A stretch of 64,000 nucleotides of DNA from Sphingomonas sp. SUN039 (GTDB lineage Bacteria; Pseudomonadota; Alphaproteobacteria; Sphingomonadales; Sphingomonadaceae): assembly GCF_024758725.1 (NCBI RefSeq), contig NZ_CP096972.1:3082001-3146000 (forward strand), read 5' to 3'. The stretch's first letter is position 1; each line of letters begins with the position of its first letter. The translations under genes were made by a program, and so were the position numbers. The notes under the pieces are model-generated. The model did no database searches, was not told the origin of the DNA, and saw nothing but the letters and a program-made list of their open reading frames with translations. Below, one piece after another: positions 7,839 through 16,790 of this stretch.

Positions 7839-9470
7839 CTATTTCCCGTCGGCGCCATAGCCCTTGTACAGCGTCCCGAAGAAATCGCCCTTGTTCCAGC
7901 GCGGGCGGTCGGGGCTGTCGGCCAGATCGCGCGCGATGGCGAGGTTCAGGGCGACGAATTTGGTCGCCGCGCCCCAGACGAACGGCAGCTTCATGTCGTC
8001 CGAGGGCTGGTGGTAATGGTTTTTCTCGAACGCCTTGCCCGCGACCGCCCCGTCGCCGCCCGGACCGGTGACGAGGAATACCGAGGGAATGCCTTGCTGG
8101 ACGAAGCGGTAATGGTCGGAGCGCGTGAAGATGCCCTGTTCGGGTTCGGGATCGGGAACCAGCGCAATCCCCATTGTCGCGCCTGCACGTGCCACGGCAG
8201 GGCCGATGCTCGACCGCTCCGCGCCGAACGCTACCACGTCCTTGAAGTCATAGGTGACGATCGGCATGTCGAGATTGACGTCGGCAACCAGATTGCCCTT
8301 GGGCAAGGTCGGGTTGTTGGCGAAATAATCGGCACCGACCAGCCCCTTTTCCTCGGCGGTGACCGCGAGGAACAGGATCGAGCGTTTGGGGCGGACCTTC
8401 AGATGCTTGAAGCCGTGCGCGACCTCGATCATCGACGCGATGCCCATCGCATTGTCCATCGCGCCGTTGCAGATCGTGTCGCCCTTCACCTCGGGGCAAA
8501 TGCCGACATGGTCGAGGTGCGCCGACAGGACGACGACCTGATCCTTGAACGCCGGGTCCGACCCCTCGAGCAGGCCCGCGACATTGCTGCTCGCCACGCG
8601 CGCGATGTCCGACTTGAGCGTCACCCGTGCGCTTAGCGGCATCGGTCCGCGTTTGGGGTTCGCCCCCTTGCCCTCCGAAGCGGCAAACACGGCCTTGGCG
8701 CCGCCCGGCATGTCCGCGAACAGCTTTTCGGCGCCTGCCATGCTGACCGTCGCCAGCCCCGGCGCGCTGCCGCCGGGATATTCCGGCATCCCGTCGCCAT
8801 GCGCCCATGTCGCCCCCAGATAGCGCCAGTTGCGGGCGCGCCGGGCAAAGGTCGAGACCTTCTCGCGCGTCGGTGTGTCGACGACGATCGTGCCCACCGC
8901 GCCGTGCTGCGCGGCGACCAGTCGCTTGCCCGCGATATTGCCATAATGCGCACGTTCCTCGGTCGGCAGCGTCGCGGGCGCTCCCGCCAGCATGACGACG
9001 ATCTTGCCCTTCACGTCGAGCCCCGAATAATCGTCCCGCTTGAACCCCGGCGCAACCACGCCGAACCCCACGAAAACCAGCGGCGCGTCCTTGACGGTTT
9101 CGGGCGACAACGGGTTGGCGCCCGGCAGGTAATCGACGCCGAACTGCAATTTCATCGTCGTGCCACCGCGCACCAGCTCGACACTGCCTTCGCTTGCGGC
9201 ACGGAAGGTGACCAGCGGAACCGGCTGGATATAGCTGGGCGTTTGAGCGTTTGGTGCCCCGACGGGCTTCAGCCCCAACGCCTCGAACTGTGCGGCAACA
9301 TAGCGGGCGGCGATGTCGTACTCGGGCGCCCCGGCCTCGCGTCCCTTCATCTCGTCGCTGGCGAGGAAACCGACATGCGCACGTACCGCCCCGACCTCGG
9401 GCTGCCATTCCTGCGCGGCGAGCGGCGTGGCCAGGGCGAAGAGCGCAACGGCAGCGGCGGTGCGGAACAT
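7839..9470 (-). CDS. Secreted M28-family zinc aminopeptidase
   Basis: A 543-residue protein with a clear signal peptide (MFRTAAAVALFALATPLAAQ). Residues about 120-290 fit a PA-domain insert. The M28 zinc ligands are visible in order: SAHLDHVG, GAMDNAMG, TAEEKG, VNLDMP and a late histidine in KNHYHQPSDD. It is expected to remove N-terminal residues from peptides in the periplasm or outside the cell. It shares its upstream region with divergent pepN. Confidence 0.92.
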   Translation of the reverse strand: MFRTAAAVALFALATPLAAQEWQPEVGAVRAHVGFLASDEMKGREAGAPEYDIAARYVAAQFEALGLKPVGAPNAQTPSYIQPVPLVTFRAASEGSVELVRGGTTMKLQFGVDYLPGANPLSPETVKDAPLVFVGFGVVAPGFKRDDYSGLDVKGKIVVMLAGAPATLPTEERAHYGNIAGKRLVAAQHGAVGTIVVDTPTREKVSTFARRARNWRYLGATWAHGDGMPEYPGGSAPGLATVSMAGAEKLFADMPGGAKAVFAASEGKGANPKRGPMPLSARVTLKSDIARVASSNVAGLLEGSDPAFKDQVVVLSAHLDHVGICPEVKGDTICNGAMDNAMGIASMIEVAHGFKHLKVRPKRSILFLAVTAEEKGLVGADYFANNPTLPKGNLVADVNLDMPIVTYDFKDVVAFGAERSSIGPAVARAGATMGIALVPDPEPEQGIFTRSDHYRFVQQGIPSVFLVTGPGGDGAVAGKAFEKNHYHQPSDDMKLPFVWGAATKFVALNLAIARDLADSPDRPRWNKGDFFGTLYKGYGADGK

Positions 9471-9569
9471 TCATACTCTCCCGTGAAACTTTGTGTCCGT
9501 GGGTATCCGGCCGCACCCGCCCGCGCAATGCCCTCTCGCAACCGGCGGCGGGGCTGCTAAAGTAGGCGG
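9471..9569. promoter_or_regulatory. Divergent promoter region between the M28 peptidase and pepN
   Basis: These 99 nt separate the starts of two oppositely oriented peptidase genes, so they must hold both promoters. I see no strong consensus -35/-10 pair or palindrome. Confidence 0.4.
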
Positions 9570-12167
9570 ATGCTCGATGTACAGACCGCGTCGCTTGTCG
9601 CTGCCGACACCCCCCATATCGTCCGCCGCGAGGACTATCGCCCGCCCGACTGGCTGGTCCCCGATATCGCGCTCGATTTCGACTTGGGCGCGGCAAAGAC
9701 GCACGTTGCCGCAACGCTGACCGTCACGCGCAATGGCAATCACGACCGTCCGCTGGTGCTCGACGGCGACGGGCTGGTGCCGCTGTCGGTCAGGGTCGAT
9801 GGGCAGGCGGTCAACGACTGGCGAATGGACGGCGGCAGACTGGTCGTCCCGCTCGCCGGAAACGCCGCGACGGTCGAGACCGAGGTCGAGATCGCGCCCG
9901 AGGCCAACACCCAGCTGATGGGGCTTTATGCCTCGGGCGGGCTGCTTTGCACCCAGTGCGAGGCGGAGGGGTTTCGCCGCATCACCTTCTTCCCCGACCG
10001 ACCCGATGTGCTCAGCCGCTATGCCGTGCGGATGGTCGCCGACAAGGCGGCCTATCCGGTGCTGCTCGCCAATGGCGATAATGTCGCGAATGGCGATGCA
10101 GAGGACGGCAAGCATTGGGCCGAATGGCGCGACCCGCATCCCAAACCCTGTTATCTGTTCGCGATGGTGGCGGGCGATCTGAGCGTCAACGCCGACAGCT
10201 TCACGACCATAAGCGGGCGCACGGTATCTCTCGGCATATGGGTGCGTGCCGCCGACGTGCCCAAGACCGCACATGCCATGGCCGCATTGAAGGCGTCGAT
10301 GGCGTGGGACGAGGCGGTCTACGGACGCGAATACGACCTCGACATCTTCAACATCGTCGCGGTCGACGATTTCAACTTCGGGGCGATGGAGAACAAGGGG
10401 CTGAACATCTTCAACAGCCGCTACATCCTCGCCGACCCCGACACCGCGACCGACCTCGACTATGACGGGGTCACGGGCGTCGTCGCGCACGAATATTTCC
10501 ACAATTGGTCGGGCAACCGCGTTACCTGCCGCGACTGGTTCCAGCTGAGCCTCAAAGAAGGCTTCACCGTGTTCCGCGATCAGTCGTTTTCGGCCGATCA
10601 GGGCTCGGCAGCAGTCAAGCGGATCGAGGACGTGCGCGGGCTGCGCGCCAGCCAGTTCCCCGAGGATTCAGGGCCGCTGGCCCACCCGATCCGCCCTGAA
10701 TCCTATATGGAAATCGGCAATTTCTACACTGCGACCGTGTACAACAAGGGTGCCGAAGTCATCCGCATGATGCACACCATGCTGGGGGCCGAGCGCTTCC
10801 GGCGCGGAACCGACCTGTATTTCGACCGCCACGACGGACAAGCCGCGACCTGCGAGGATTTTGTCCGCGCGATGGAGGACGGCGGCGGGATCGATCTGAC
10901 CGGCTTCCGCCGCTGGTACGAACAGGCCGGGACACCCAAGCTCACGACCAGCGTGCGGATGGACGGGGAGACGGCTGTCTTAAGCCTCGAACAATCCGTT
11001 CCCGCGACACCCGGCCAGCCGGTCAAGGCTCCCATGCCTTTGCCCCTCAGGCTCGCGTTGTTCGACCGTGCGACGGGCGAGCATCGCGGCGAGACCCTGC
11101 ATGTGCTCGAGGCCGCGCAAGAAGAATTGCGCTTCGACGGCTGGGCCTCGCGACCGGTGCTGTCGATCAATCGCGATTTTTCTGCGCCGGTCGTGGTCGA
11201 GACCGACCGGACACCTGCCGATCTCGCGTTTCTGTCGGCGCACGACGACGATCCGTTCGCGCGGTACGAAGCGATGCAACAGCTGATGCTCGATACGCTG
11301 GTGGCCGATATCTCGGGCAATCCGGCCGACCCGACGGCAGTGATCGATGCAGTGGGCGCGACGCTCGGTGATCCGGACCTCGACCCGGCGTTCATCGGCG
11401 AAGCGGTGCTGTTGCCGAGCGAAGCGTTCATCGGCGACCAGATGCTGGTCGTCGATCCCGAGGCGATATCGGCGGCGCGCGAGAAGCTGCGAATTGCGGT
11501 GGCAAAGGCGCATTTGCCGCGCTGGCGGGCGCTGTACGAAGCGAACGGGGCGCGCGCATTCGAATATTCTCCGCAAGCAAAGGGCGCACGGCGCATCCGC
11601 AATGTCGCGCTCGGTTCGATCGCGGCGGCGGACCCGGTGGAGGGAGCGAAGCTGGCGTTTGCCCAGTTCGGCGCGGCGGACAACATGACCGACCGGATGG
11701 GGGCGCTGATGACGCTTGCGAACGGCGATGCGCCCGAACGCGTCGCGGCGCTCGACATCTTCTACAACCGCTACCGTGGCAATGCGCTGGTCATCGACAA
11801 ATGGTTTTCGACCCAGGCGCTGTCGACGCGGACCGATACGCTCGCCGCCGTCGAGGAACTGCTGCGCCATCCCGATTTCGCCTATTCGAACCCCAACCGG
11901 TTCCGAGCGCTGGTCGGCGCGTTTTCGGTCAACCAGCGCGCGTTCCACGCCATCGGCGGGCGCGGCTACGCGTTTCTTGCCGACCAGATCTTGGCGCTCG
12001 ACCCGGTCAATCCGCAGACGGCGGCCAAGATGGTGCCGCCGCTCGGGCGCTGGCGGCGCTTCGACGAAGCCCGCGCGAACATGATACGCGCCGCGCTCGA
12101 ACGGATCGTGGCCCAGCCCGGCGTTTCAAAGGACGTGTACGAACAGGCGTCGAAATCGCTGGTTTAG
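9570..12167 (+). CDS. pepN: Aminopeptidase N (M1 family)
   Basis: The 865-residue protein has the substrate-binding GAMEN motif (NFGAMENKGLNIF) and the zinc motif HEYFH in VVAHEYFHNWSGNR, with the third-ligand glutamate in LKEGFTVFRD. It has the length and domain order of gammaproteobacterial-type PepN, including the alpha-helical C-terminal half (FNPNRFRALVGAF-like FSNPNRFRALVGAF region). It acts in the cytoplasm, releasing N-terminal residues from peptides produced by proteolysis. It converges on the MAPEG gene with 19 nt between. Confidence 0.96.
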   Translation: MLDVQTASLVAADTPHIVRREDYRPPDWLVPDIALDFDLGAAKTHVAATLTVTRNGNHDRPLVLDGDGLVPLSVRVDGQAVNDWRMDGGRLVVPLAGNAATVETEVEIAPEANTQLMGLYASGGLLCTQCEAEGFRRITFFPDRPDVLSRYAVRMVADKAAYPVLLANGDNVANGDAEDGKHWAEWRDPHPKPCYLFAMVAGDLSVNADSFTTISGRTVSLGIWVRAADVPKTAHAMAALKASMAWDEAVYGREYDLDIFNIVAVDDFNFGAMENKGLNIFNSRYILADPDTATDLDYDGVTGVVAHEYFHNWSGNRVTCRDWFQLSLKEGFTVFRDQSFSADQGSAAVKRIEDVRGLRASQFPEDSGPLAHPIRPESYMEIGNFYTATVYNKGAEVIRMMHTMLGAERFRRGTDLYFDRHDGQAATCEDFVRAMEDGGGIDLTGFRRWYEQAGTPKLTTSVRMDGETAVLSLEQSVPATPGQPVKAPMPLPLRLALFDRATGEHRGETLHVLEAAQEELRFDGWASRPVLSINRDFSAPVVVETDRTPADLAFLSAHDDDPFARYEAMQQLMLDTLVADISGNPADPTAVIDAVGATLGDPDLDPAFIGEAVLLPSEAFIGDQMLVVDPEAISAAREKLRIAVAKAHLPRWRALYEANGARAFEYSPQAKGARRIRNVALGSIAAADPVEGAKLAFAQFGAADNMTDRMGALMTLANGDAPERVAALDIFYNRYRGNALVIDKWFSTQALSTRTDTLAAVEELLRHPDFAYSNPNRFRALVGAFSVNQRAFHAIGGRGYAFLADQILALDPVNPQTAAKMVPPLGRWRRFDEARANMIRAALERIVAQPGVSKDVYEQASKSLV

Positions 12168-12186
12168 GCCATTCCCGGCCTATGCC

Positions 12187-12612
12187 TCAGCCAAGGCGAA
12201 TCTGGTGCGTCTGGGCGGCTTGCGGGGTCAGATAGGGAATCGCGATGGCGAGGCCGGCCAGCCCCAGCGTCACCAGCATCGTCACCAAAATGCCGATGCC
12301 GCGCCCCGGTTTGAACGTACCCGACATGCCAAGGCCGTGCAGGACGCGCGCCAGCAGATAGGCACCCGACACGATCCACAGCCACGTCGGGCTGCCCCAG
12401 GCGAGCTCGATGACCGCGAGCAGGATCAGCACAAAGGGCGTGAATTCGACATGGTTTGCCTGCGCGCGCATAGCCGCGATCATCATCTCGTTGCCGCCGT
12501 CGCCCATGTTGATCTTTTGTTTGGTGCGAACCTGCCCGCAGCGGATGGCCAGCCACAGATTGATGAGCGCGGCACCAGCAGCGGCAGTCAGCGTAATCGG
12601 CAGAATGATCAT
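12187..12612 (-). CDS. MAPEG-family membrane protein
   Basis: A 141-residue protein with four hydrophobic helices and the MAPEG core: KINMGDGGNEMM, then MRAQANHVEFTPF and ARVLHGLGM. MAPEG proteins include membrane glutathione transferases and related inner-membrane proteins of unknown function; bacterial members are often near detoxification genes. The ATG at 12612 begins the first helix directly. Confidence 0.88.
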   Translation of the reverse strand: MIILPITLTAAAGAALINLWLAIRCGQVRTKQKINMGDGGNEMMIAAMRAQANHVEFTPFVLILLAVIELAWGSPTWLWIVSGAYLLARVLHGLGMSGTFKPGRGIGILVTMLVTLGLAGLAIAIPYLTPQAAQTHQIRLG

Positions 12613-12786
12613 GATTGGGCTCCCCGTTTTCTGGCTCGCGCATCTGGCACGCGCGGCACGCGCTTGCAACGCGGCGGCAAATCGGTATAGGCGCACGCCT
12701 TCGCTCGCGGGCCGCTTTGTCCCAGGCGCATCGGCTGTCGTGCCGCTTGCGCCAAGAGCTGCGATTTCGGATTTCAGGATACAGAT
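12613..12786. promoter_or_regulatory. Divergent region before rpmF
   Basis: These 174 nt lie between the MAPEG start and rpmF and must carry the promoter for the rpmF-plsX-fabH-ihfA-merR run. No clear operator or hairpin was found. Confidence 0.35.
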
Positions 12787-12966
12787 ATGGCCGTTCCCAA
12801 GAGAAAAACCACGCCGTCGAAGCGCAACATGCGCCGCAGTCACGATTCGCTGATGCCGGCGTCGTATCAGGAATGCCCGAACTGCGGCGAACTGAAGCGC
12901 CCGCACAATCTGTGCAGCGCCTGCGGCCATTATAACGGGCGCGAGATCGTTTCGGTCGACGCGTAA
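12787..12966 (+). CDS. rpmF: 50S ribosomal protein L32
   Basis: The 59-residue product begins [20 protein letters not shown], the invariant L32 start, and carries the two CxxC pairs of a zinc ribbon (ECPNCGELK and [11 protein letters not shown]). It is a structural protein of the large ribosomal subunit. It is followed 22 nt later by plsX, the classical rpmF-plsX-fabH arrangement linking ribosome and lipid synthesis. Confidence 0.97.
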   Translation: MAVPKRKTTPSKRNMRRSHDSLMPASYQECPNCGELKRPHNLCSACGHYNGREIVSVDA

Positions 12967-12988
12967 GCGCGAAAGGACAGCGGCAAAG

Positions 12989-14062
12989 GTGTCAGACGTC
13001 CGGCGAATCGCCATCGATGCGATGGGCGGTGACGTCGGACCCGGCGTGATGATCGCCGGTGCCGCTCAGGCCAAGGCGCAATGGCCCGCGCTCGAATTCG
13101 CGCTGGTCGGCGACGAATCGGCGATCCGTACCGAACTCGACGCGCATCCGTCGATTGCCGCTTCCGAGATCGTCCACGCCTCCGACGTCATTGCAGGGGA
13201 CGAAAAGCCCTCGCAGGCAATCCGCCGCGCCAAAACGACCTCGATGGGTCTGGCGGTCAACGCCGTAAAGACCGGCACAGCCGCTGCCGCCGTTTCCGCA
13301 GGCAATACAGGTGCGCTGATGGCGATTGCCAAAATCGCGCTCCGCACGATGCCGGGGATCGACCGGCCCGCGCTTGCCGCCCTGCTGCCGTCGCTCGGCG
13401 AAACCGATCATGTCATGCTCGATCTCGGCGCCAACACCGAATGCGATACCCGTAACCTCGTCGAATTCGCGGTGATGGGTGCCGCCTATGCCCGCTGTGC
13501 GCTCGGCCTCGACAATCCGCGGGTCAATTTGCTCAATATCGGCACCGAGGAACTGAAAGGGACCGAGGAAATCCGCGAGGCAGCGGCACTGTTGCGAGAG
13601 GCGACTGACCTGCCGATGCGGTTCGGCGGGTTCATCGAGGGCGACAAGATTTCGCGCGGCGAAACCGATGTGGTCGTCTGCGACGGGTTCTCGGGCAACA
13701 TCTCGCTGAAAACGATGGAGGGCACGGCGCGCTTCGTCACCGACTTGTTGCGGATCGCCTTTACCAGTTCGATCCGTTCGAAATTCGGATTTCTGGTGTC
13801 GAAGCCCGCCACCGAATTGCTCCGCCACCGGCTCGACCCGAACAACCATAATGGCGCGGTGTTTCTGGGGCTCAACGGCATTGTCGTGAAAAGCCATGGC
13901 AGTGCGAATGTGAAGGGCGTCGCCAATGCCATCGGCGTCGCCGCCAAGCTGGTTGCTAATGATATTACCCGCCGCATCACCGAGGATCTCGACCATTTCG
14001 CGGGTCATCGTGCCCTGACCTCGACGGGTTCGGCGACGGCTTCGGCGATTCCGCTCAAGTGA
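12989..14062 (+). CDS. plsX: Phosphate acyltransferase PlsX
   Basis: A 357-residue protein opening with [16 protein letters not shown] and containing [12 protein letters not shown] and DLGANTECD, all PlsX signatures. It converts acyl-ACP plus phosphate to acyl-phosphate, the first step of phospholipid synthesis through PlsY. It starts with GTG at 12989 and overlaps fabH by 4 nt at its end. Confidence 0.97.
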   Translation: MSDVRRIAIDAMGGDVGPGVMIAGAAQAKAQWPALEFALVGDESAIRTELDAHPSIAASEIVHASDVIAGDEKPSQAIRRAKTTSMGLAVNAVKTGTAAAAVSAGNTGALMAIAKIALRTMPGIDRPALAALLPSLGETDHVMLDLGANTECDTRNLVEFAVMGAAYARCALGLDNPRVNLLNIGTEELKGTEEIREAAALLREATDLPMRFGGFIEGDKISRGETDVVVCDGFSGNISLKTMEGTARFVTDLLRIAFTSSIRSKFGFLVSKPATELLRHRLDPNNHNGAVFLGLNGIVVKSHGSANVKGVANAIGVAAKLVANDITRRITEDLDHFAGHRALTSTGSATASAIPLK

Positions 14063-15015
14063 GACGCGCTGCCGTCTTCGGAACCGGATCGGCACTGCCG
14101 GTGCGACGCGTCTCGAACGCCGAGCTCGCCGAGACCGTCGATACCAGCGACGAATGGATCGTCGAGCGCAGCGGCATCCGTTTTCGCCACATCGCAGGCG
14201 AGGGCGAGACGACCTCGACCCTGGCAACCGATGCGGCGCGACGCGCGCTTGCCGCCGCCGGGATGGCCGCGACCGACATCGACCTGATCGTGCTGGCGAC
14301 CGCGACGCCGGATCAGACCTTTCCGGCGAGCGCGACACTGGTGCAGACCGCACTCGGTATCGACGACTGCGTCGCCTTCGATGTCGCCGCGGTATGCTCG
14401 GGGTTTCTTTACGCCGTGTCGGTCGCCGAAAGCATGATTCGCGCCGGGTCGGCGACCAACGCGCTGGTGATCGGCGCGGAAACCTTCAGTCGCATTCTCG
14501 ATTGGGAAGACCGCGCGACGTGCGTGCTGTTCGGCGATGGCGCGGGGGCGATCGTGCTCGGGGCCTGCGAGGATGGACGCGGCGTATTATCGGCGAAACT
14601 CCATGCCGACGGGCGGCACAACCAGCTGCTTTATGTCGATGGCGGCCCCTCGACCACGGGCACCGTCGGCAAGGTCCGGATGAAGGGGCGCGAGGTGTTC
14701 CGTCACGCCGTCACCAATCTGGCAAGCGTGATGGGCGAGGCGCTCGCGATGGCCGACCTGACGTCCGCCGACGTCGACTGGGTCGTGCCGCACCAGGCGA
14801 ACGCCCGCATCCTCGACGCGACGGCACGGAAGCTCGGCCTGCCACCCGAGAAGGTCGTCGTGACAGTGGCCGATCATGCCAACACCTCCGCTGCGTCGGT
14901 GCCGCTCGCGCTCGACACGGCGGTGCGCGACGGGCGCATAAAGGCGGGCGACATCGTCGTCCTTGAGGCGATGGGCGGCGGCTTTACCTGGGGGGCGGCG
15001 GTCCTGTGCTGGTAG
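14059..15015 (+). CDS. fabH: 3-oxoacyl-ACP synthase III
   Basis: A 318-residue KAS III enzyme with the active-site cysteine at residue 113 ([10 protein letters not shown]), the histidine in VPHQANARI and the asparagine in [10 protein letters not shown]. It condenses an acyl-CoA primer with malonyl-ACP to start fatty-acid synthesis. The GTG at 14059 overlaps the plsX stop, implying translational coupling. Confidence 0.97.
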   Translation: MRRAAVFGTGSALPVRRVSNAELAETVDTSDEWIVERSGIRFRHIAGEGETTSTLATDAARRALAAAGMAATDIDLIVLATATPDQTFPASATLVQTALGIDDCVAFDVAAVCSGFLYAVSVAESMIRAGSATNALVIGAETFSRILDWEDRATCVLFGDGAGAIVLGACEDGRGVLSAKLHADGRHNQLLYVDGGPSTTGTVGKVRMKGREVFRHAVTNLASVMGEALAMADLTSADVDWVVPHQANARILDATARKLGLPPEKVVVTVADHANTSAASVPLALDTAVRDGRIKAGDIVVLEAMGGGFTWGAAVLCW

Positions 15016-15082
15016 GCTGCGATTTGACGCGCGCGCCCCGCTGGTTAAGATGCGGGTAATTGGCCAGAAACTCGGGGGAAAT

Positions 15083-15382
15083 ATGGCGAAGACCGGCAAT
15101 CTGACCCGCGCGGATATCGCGGAATCGATCCATCGCAAGATCGGGCTTTCGCGCGCCGATTCGTCGGGACTCGTCGAGGGCATATTGCGCCACGTGTGCG
15201 AGTCGCTGTCGAAGGGCGACAACGTCAAGATTTCGGGATTCGGTACCTTCATCCTGCGTGACAAGGCGCAGCGTATCGGCCGCAATCCCAAGACCGGCAT
15301 CGAAGTGCCGATTGCGCCGCGCCGCGTCCTGACCTTCCGCGCCAGCCAGATCATGCGCGACCGCATCGTCGAAGCAGGGTAG
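15083..15382 (+). CDS. ihfA: Integration host factor, alpha subunit
   Basis: The 99-residue DNA-bending protein contains [24 protein letters not shown], the beta-arm and proline tip of the HU/IHF family, and starts with [17 protein letters not shown], typical of IhfA. It pairs with IhfB to bend DNA in transcription, replication and recombination. The ATG at 15083 has GGGGGAA just upstream. A MerR-type gene follows 6 nt after the stop. Confidence 0.95.
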   Translation: MAKTGNLTRADIAESIHRKIGLSRADSSGLVEGILRHVCESLSKGDNVKISGFGTFILRDKAQRIGRNPKTGIEVPIAPRRVLTFRASQIMRDRIVEAG

Positions 15383-15388
15383 CTCGGA

Positions 15389-15748
15389 TTGGCCGATTCC
15401 GGGAAAAGCGACAGCGCCTTTCGCACCATCGGCGAATTGTCCACCGAGCTGGGCGTGCCGCAGCATATCCTGCGCTATTGGGAGACGCGGTTTCCGCAGC
15501 TGCGTCCGCTGACGCGCGCGGGCAACCGGCGTTACTATCGACCCGAGGATGTCGCGCTCGTCCGCCGCATCTCGACCGCGCTCGGTCGCGACGGCTATAC
15601 GATCAAGGGTGTGCAAAAGCTGTTGTCGGGCAAGGATGTGGCGACAGACCCGCTTCCCGTGTCGGCTGCAGCATCGGTCGGGACCGGATCATTGCTTGCC
15701 GAACTGACCCGTATCCGCCGTGCGCTCGCCGCCGCACTCGACGGTTAG
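15389..15748 (+). CDS. MerR-family transcriptional regulator
   Basis: A 119-residue protein starting with TTG at 15389. Residues about 10-80 form a MerR winged helix ([25 protein letters not shown], then [15 protein letters not shown]). The C-terminus is short and lacks metal-binding cysteines, so it is not a metal sensor. Its place directly after ihfA is conserved in alphaproteobacteria. Its last 4 nt overlap the convergent GNAT gene. Confidence 0.9.
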   Translation: MADSGKSDSAFRTIGELSTELGVPQHILRYWETRFPQLRPLTRAGNRRYYRPEDVALVRRISTALGRDGYTIKGVQKLLSGKDVATDPLPVSAAASVGTGSLLAELTRIRRALAAALDG

Positions 15749-16251
15749 AGCGTCTTGGCGAGGATGAAATCTTCGCTCGAATCGAACCCCTCGAACACCC
15801 AGCGCCCGATGGTTTCGAACCCGCGCGCCGCGTAGAATTTCTGCGCCGGGAAATTCTCGACATAGACGCTCAGCACCAGCCGCTTTGCCCCGCGCGCTCG
15901 CGCTTCGTCCTCGGCGGCGGCAAACAGTTTCGCACCCCAGCCGCCGCCATGCCATTTCGACAGTATATAAATGCGCTTCAGCTCGAAATCGGTCGCCGCA
16001 TCGGTGCCGGGTAACGCGGCGGGAATCGCCATCGCATAGCCGACCGGACAGCCGACCGCTTCCTCGACGAGCCATGCTGCCTTGGCAGGATCGGCGAGCT
16101 GCGTCGCATACCAGTCGGGCGACTGGTCGGACGCCAAATAACGCACGACCTCGTCGCCGTCGTGATCGTTGGCAAAGCTCTCGATAAAGGTCGCGCAGCC
16201 GATGAGACTCAGTTTCGCAGCATCGGCAACGCCCGCACGGCGCAGCTGCAT
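15745..16251 (-). CDS. GNAT-family N-acetyltransferase
   Basis: A 168-residue protein with the acetyl-CoA-binding pattern of GNAT enzymes: [32 protein letters not shown], followed by [23 protein letters not shown]. Substrate unknown. Its ATG at 16251 overlaps the stop of the upstream sixA-like gene by 1 nt, so the two are translated from one message. Confidence 0.9.
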   Translation of the reverse strand: MQLRRAGVADAAKLSLIGCATFIESFANDHDGDEVVRYLASDQSPDWYATQLADPAKAAWLVEEAVGCPVGYAMAIPAALPGTDAATDFELKRIYILSKWHGGGWGAKLFAAAEDEARARGAKRLVLSVYVENFPAQKFYAARGFETIGRWVFEGFDSSEDFILAKTL

Positions 16252-16790
16252 CAGTCGTCCGGCCCCAGCGCTGCATCGAGATCGCGGGGCCGCACGAAGC
16301 GGGTCAAATGCCCCTTGCCGCTCGCGACATCGGCCCAGCGGTCGACGTCGAAGGTTATTTCGGCAATGCTCGCGGTCGGGAATTTCTCCTCGACATCGTC
16401 GCGCAATGCCTCTTCCGAGTTGTCGGGAACCAGCATCAGGATCAGGTCTTCGAGCCCCGGGTTGTGGCCGCACATTAGCAGCCGGTCGATCTCGTCGGGC
16501 TGGTCGTGGACCACGTCGAGCAGGGTGACACACGAGGCGAGATAGATGCGCCGGTCCCATTTGGGATGGAGCGTCCGCCCATAGCCTTCCCACACCCCGT
16601 CGAGCGTATCGACGCAGCGGACGGCGGGCGACGACACAACGGCATCGAACGCGAGGCCGATGTCCTTCATGTGTGCGCCGACCACGGCGGCCCCCCGCTT
16701 GCCGCGATCGTTGAGCGCGCGGTCGAAATCGCGGGCGACGGGATCGTCCCAGCCCGATTTGGCGTGGCGGAGCAAGGTGAGGGTCTTCAT
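16251..16790 (-). CDS. Histidine phosphatase, SixA family
   Basis: A 179-residue protein with the phosphohistidine-forming motif TLLRHAKSGW near the start (H9) and a second active-site histidine in MCGHNPGLEDL. SixA-type enzymes remove phosphate from histidine-phosphotransfer domains or other small substrates. Its ATG overlaps the stop of the DinG-like helicase gene by 4 nt. Confidence 0.9.
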   Translation of the reverse strand: MKTLTLLRHAKSGWDDPVARDFDRALNDRGKRGAAVVGAHMKDIGLAFDAVVSSPAVRCVDTLDGVWEGYGRTLHPKWDRRIYLASCVTLLDVVHDQPDEIDRLLMCGHNPGLEDLILMLVPDNSEEALRDDVEEKFPTASIAEITFDVDRWADVASGKGHLTRFVRPRDLDAALGPDD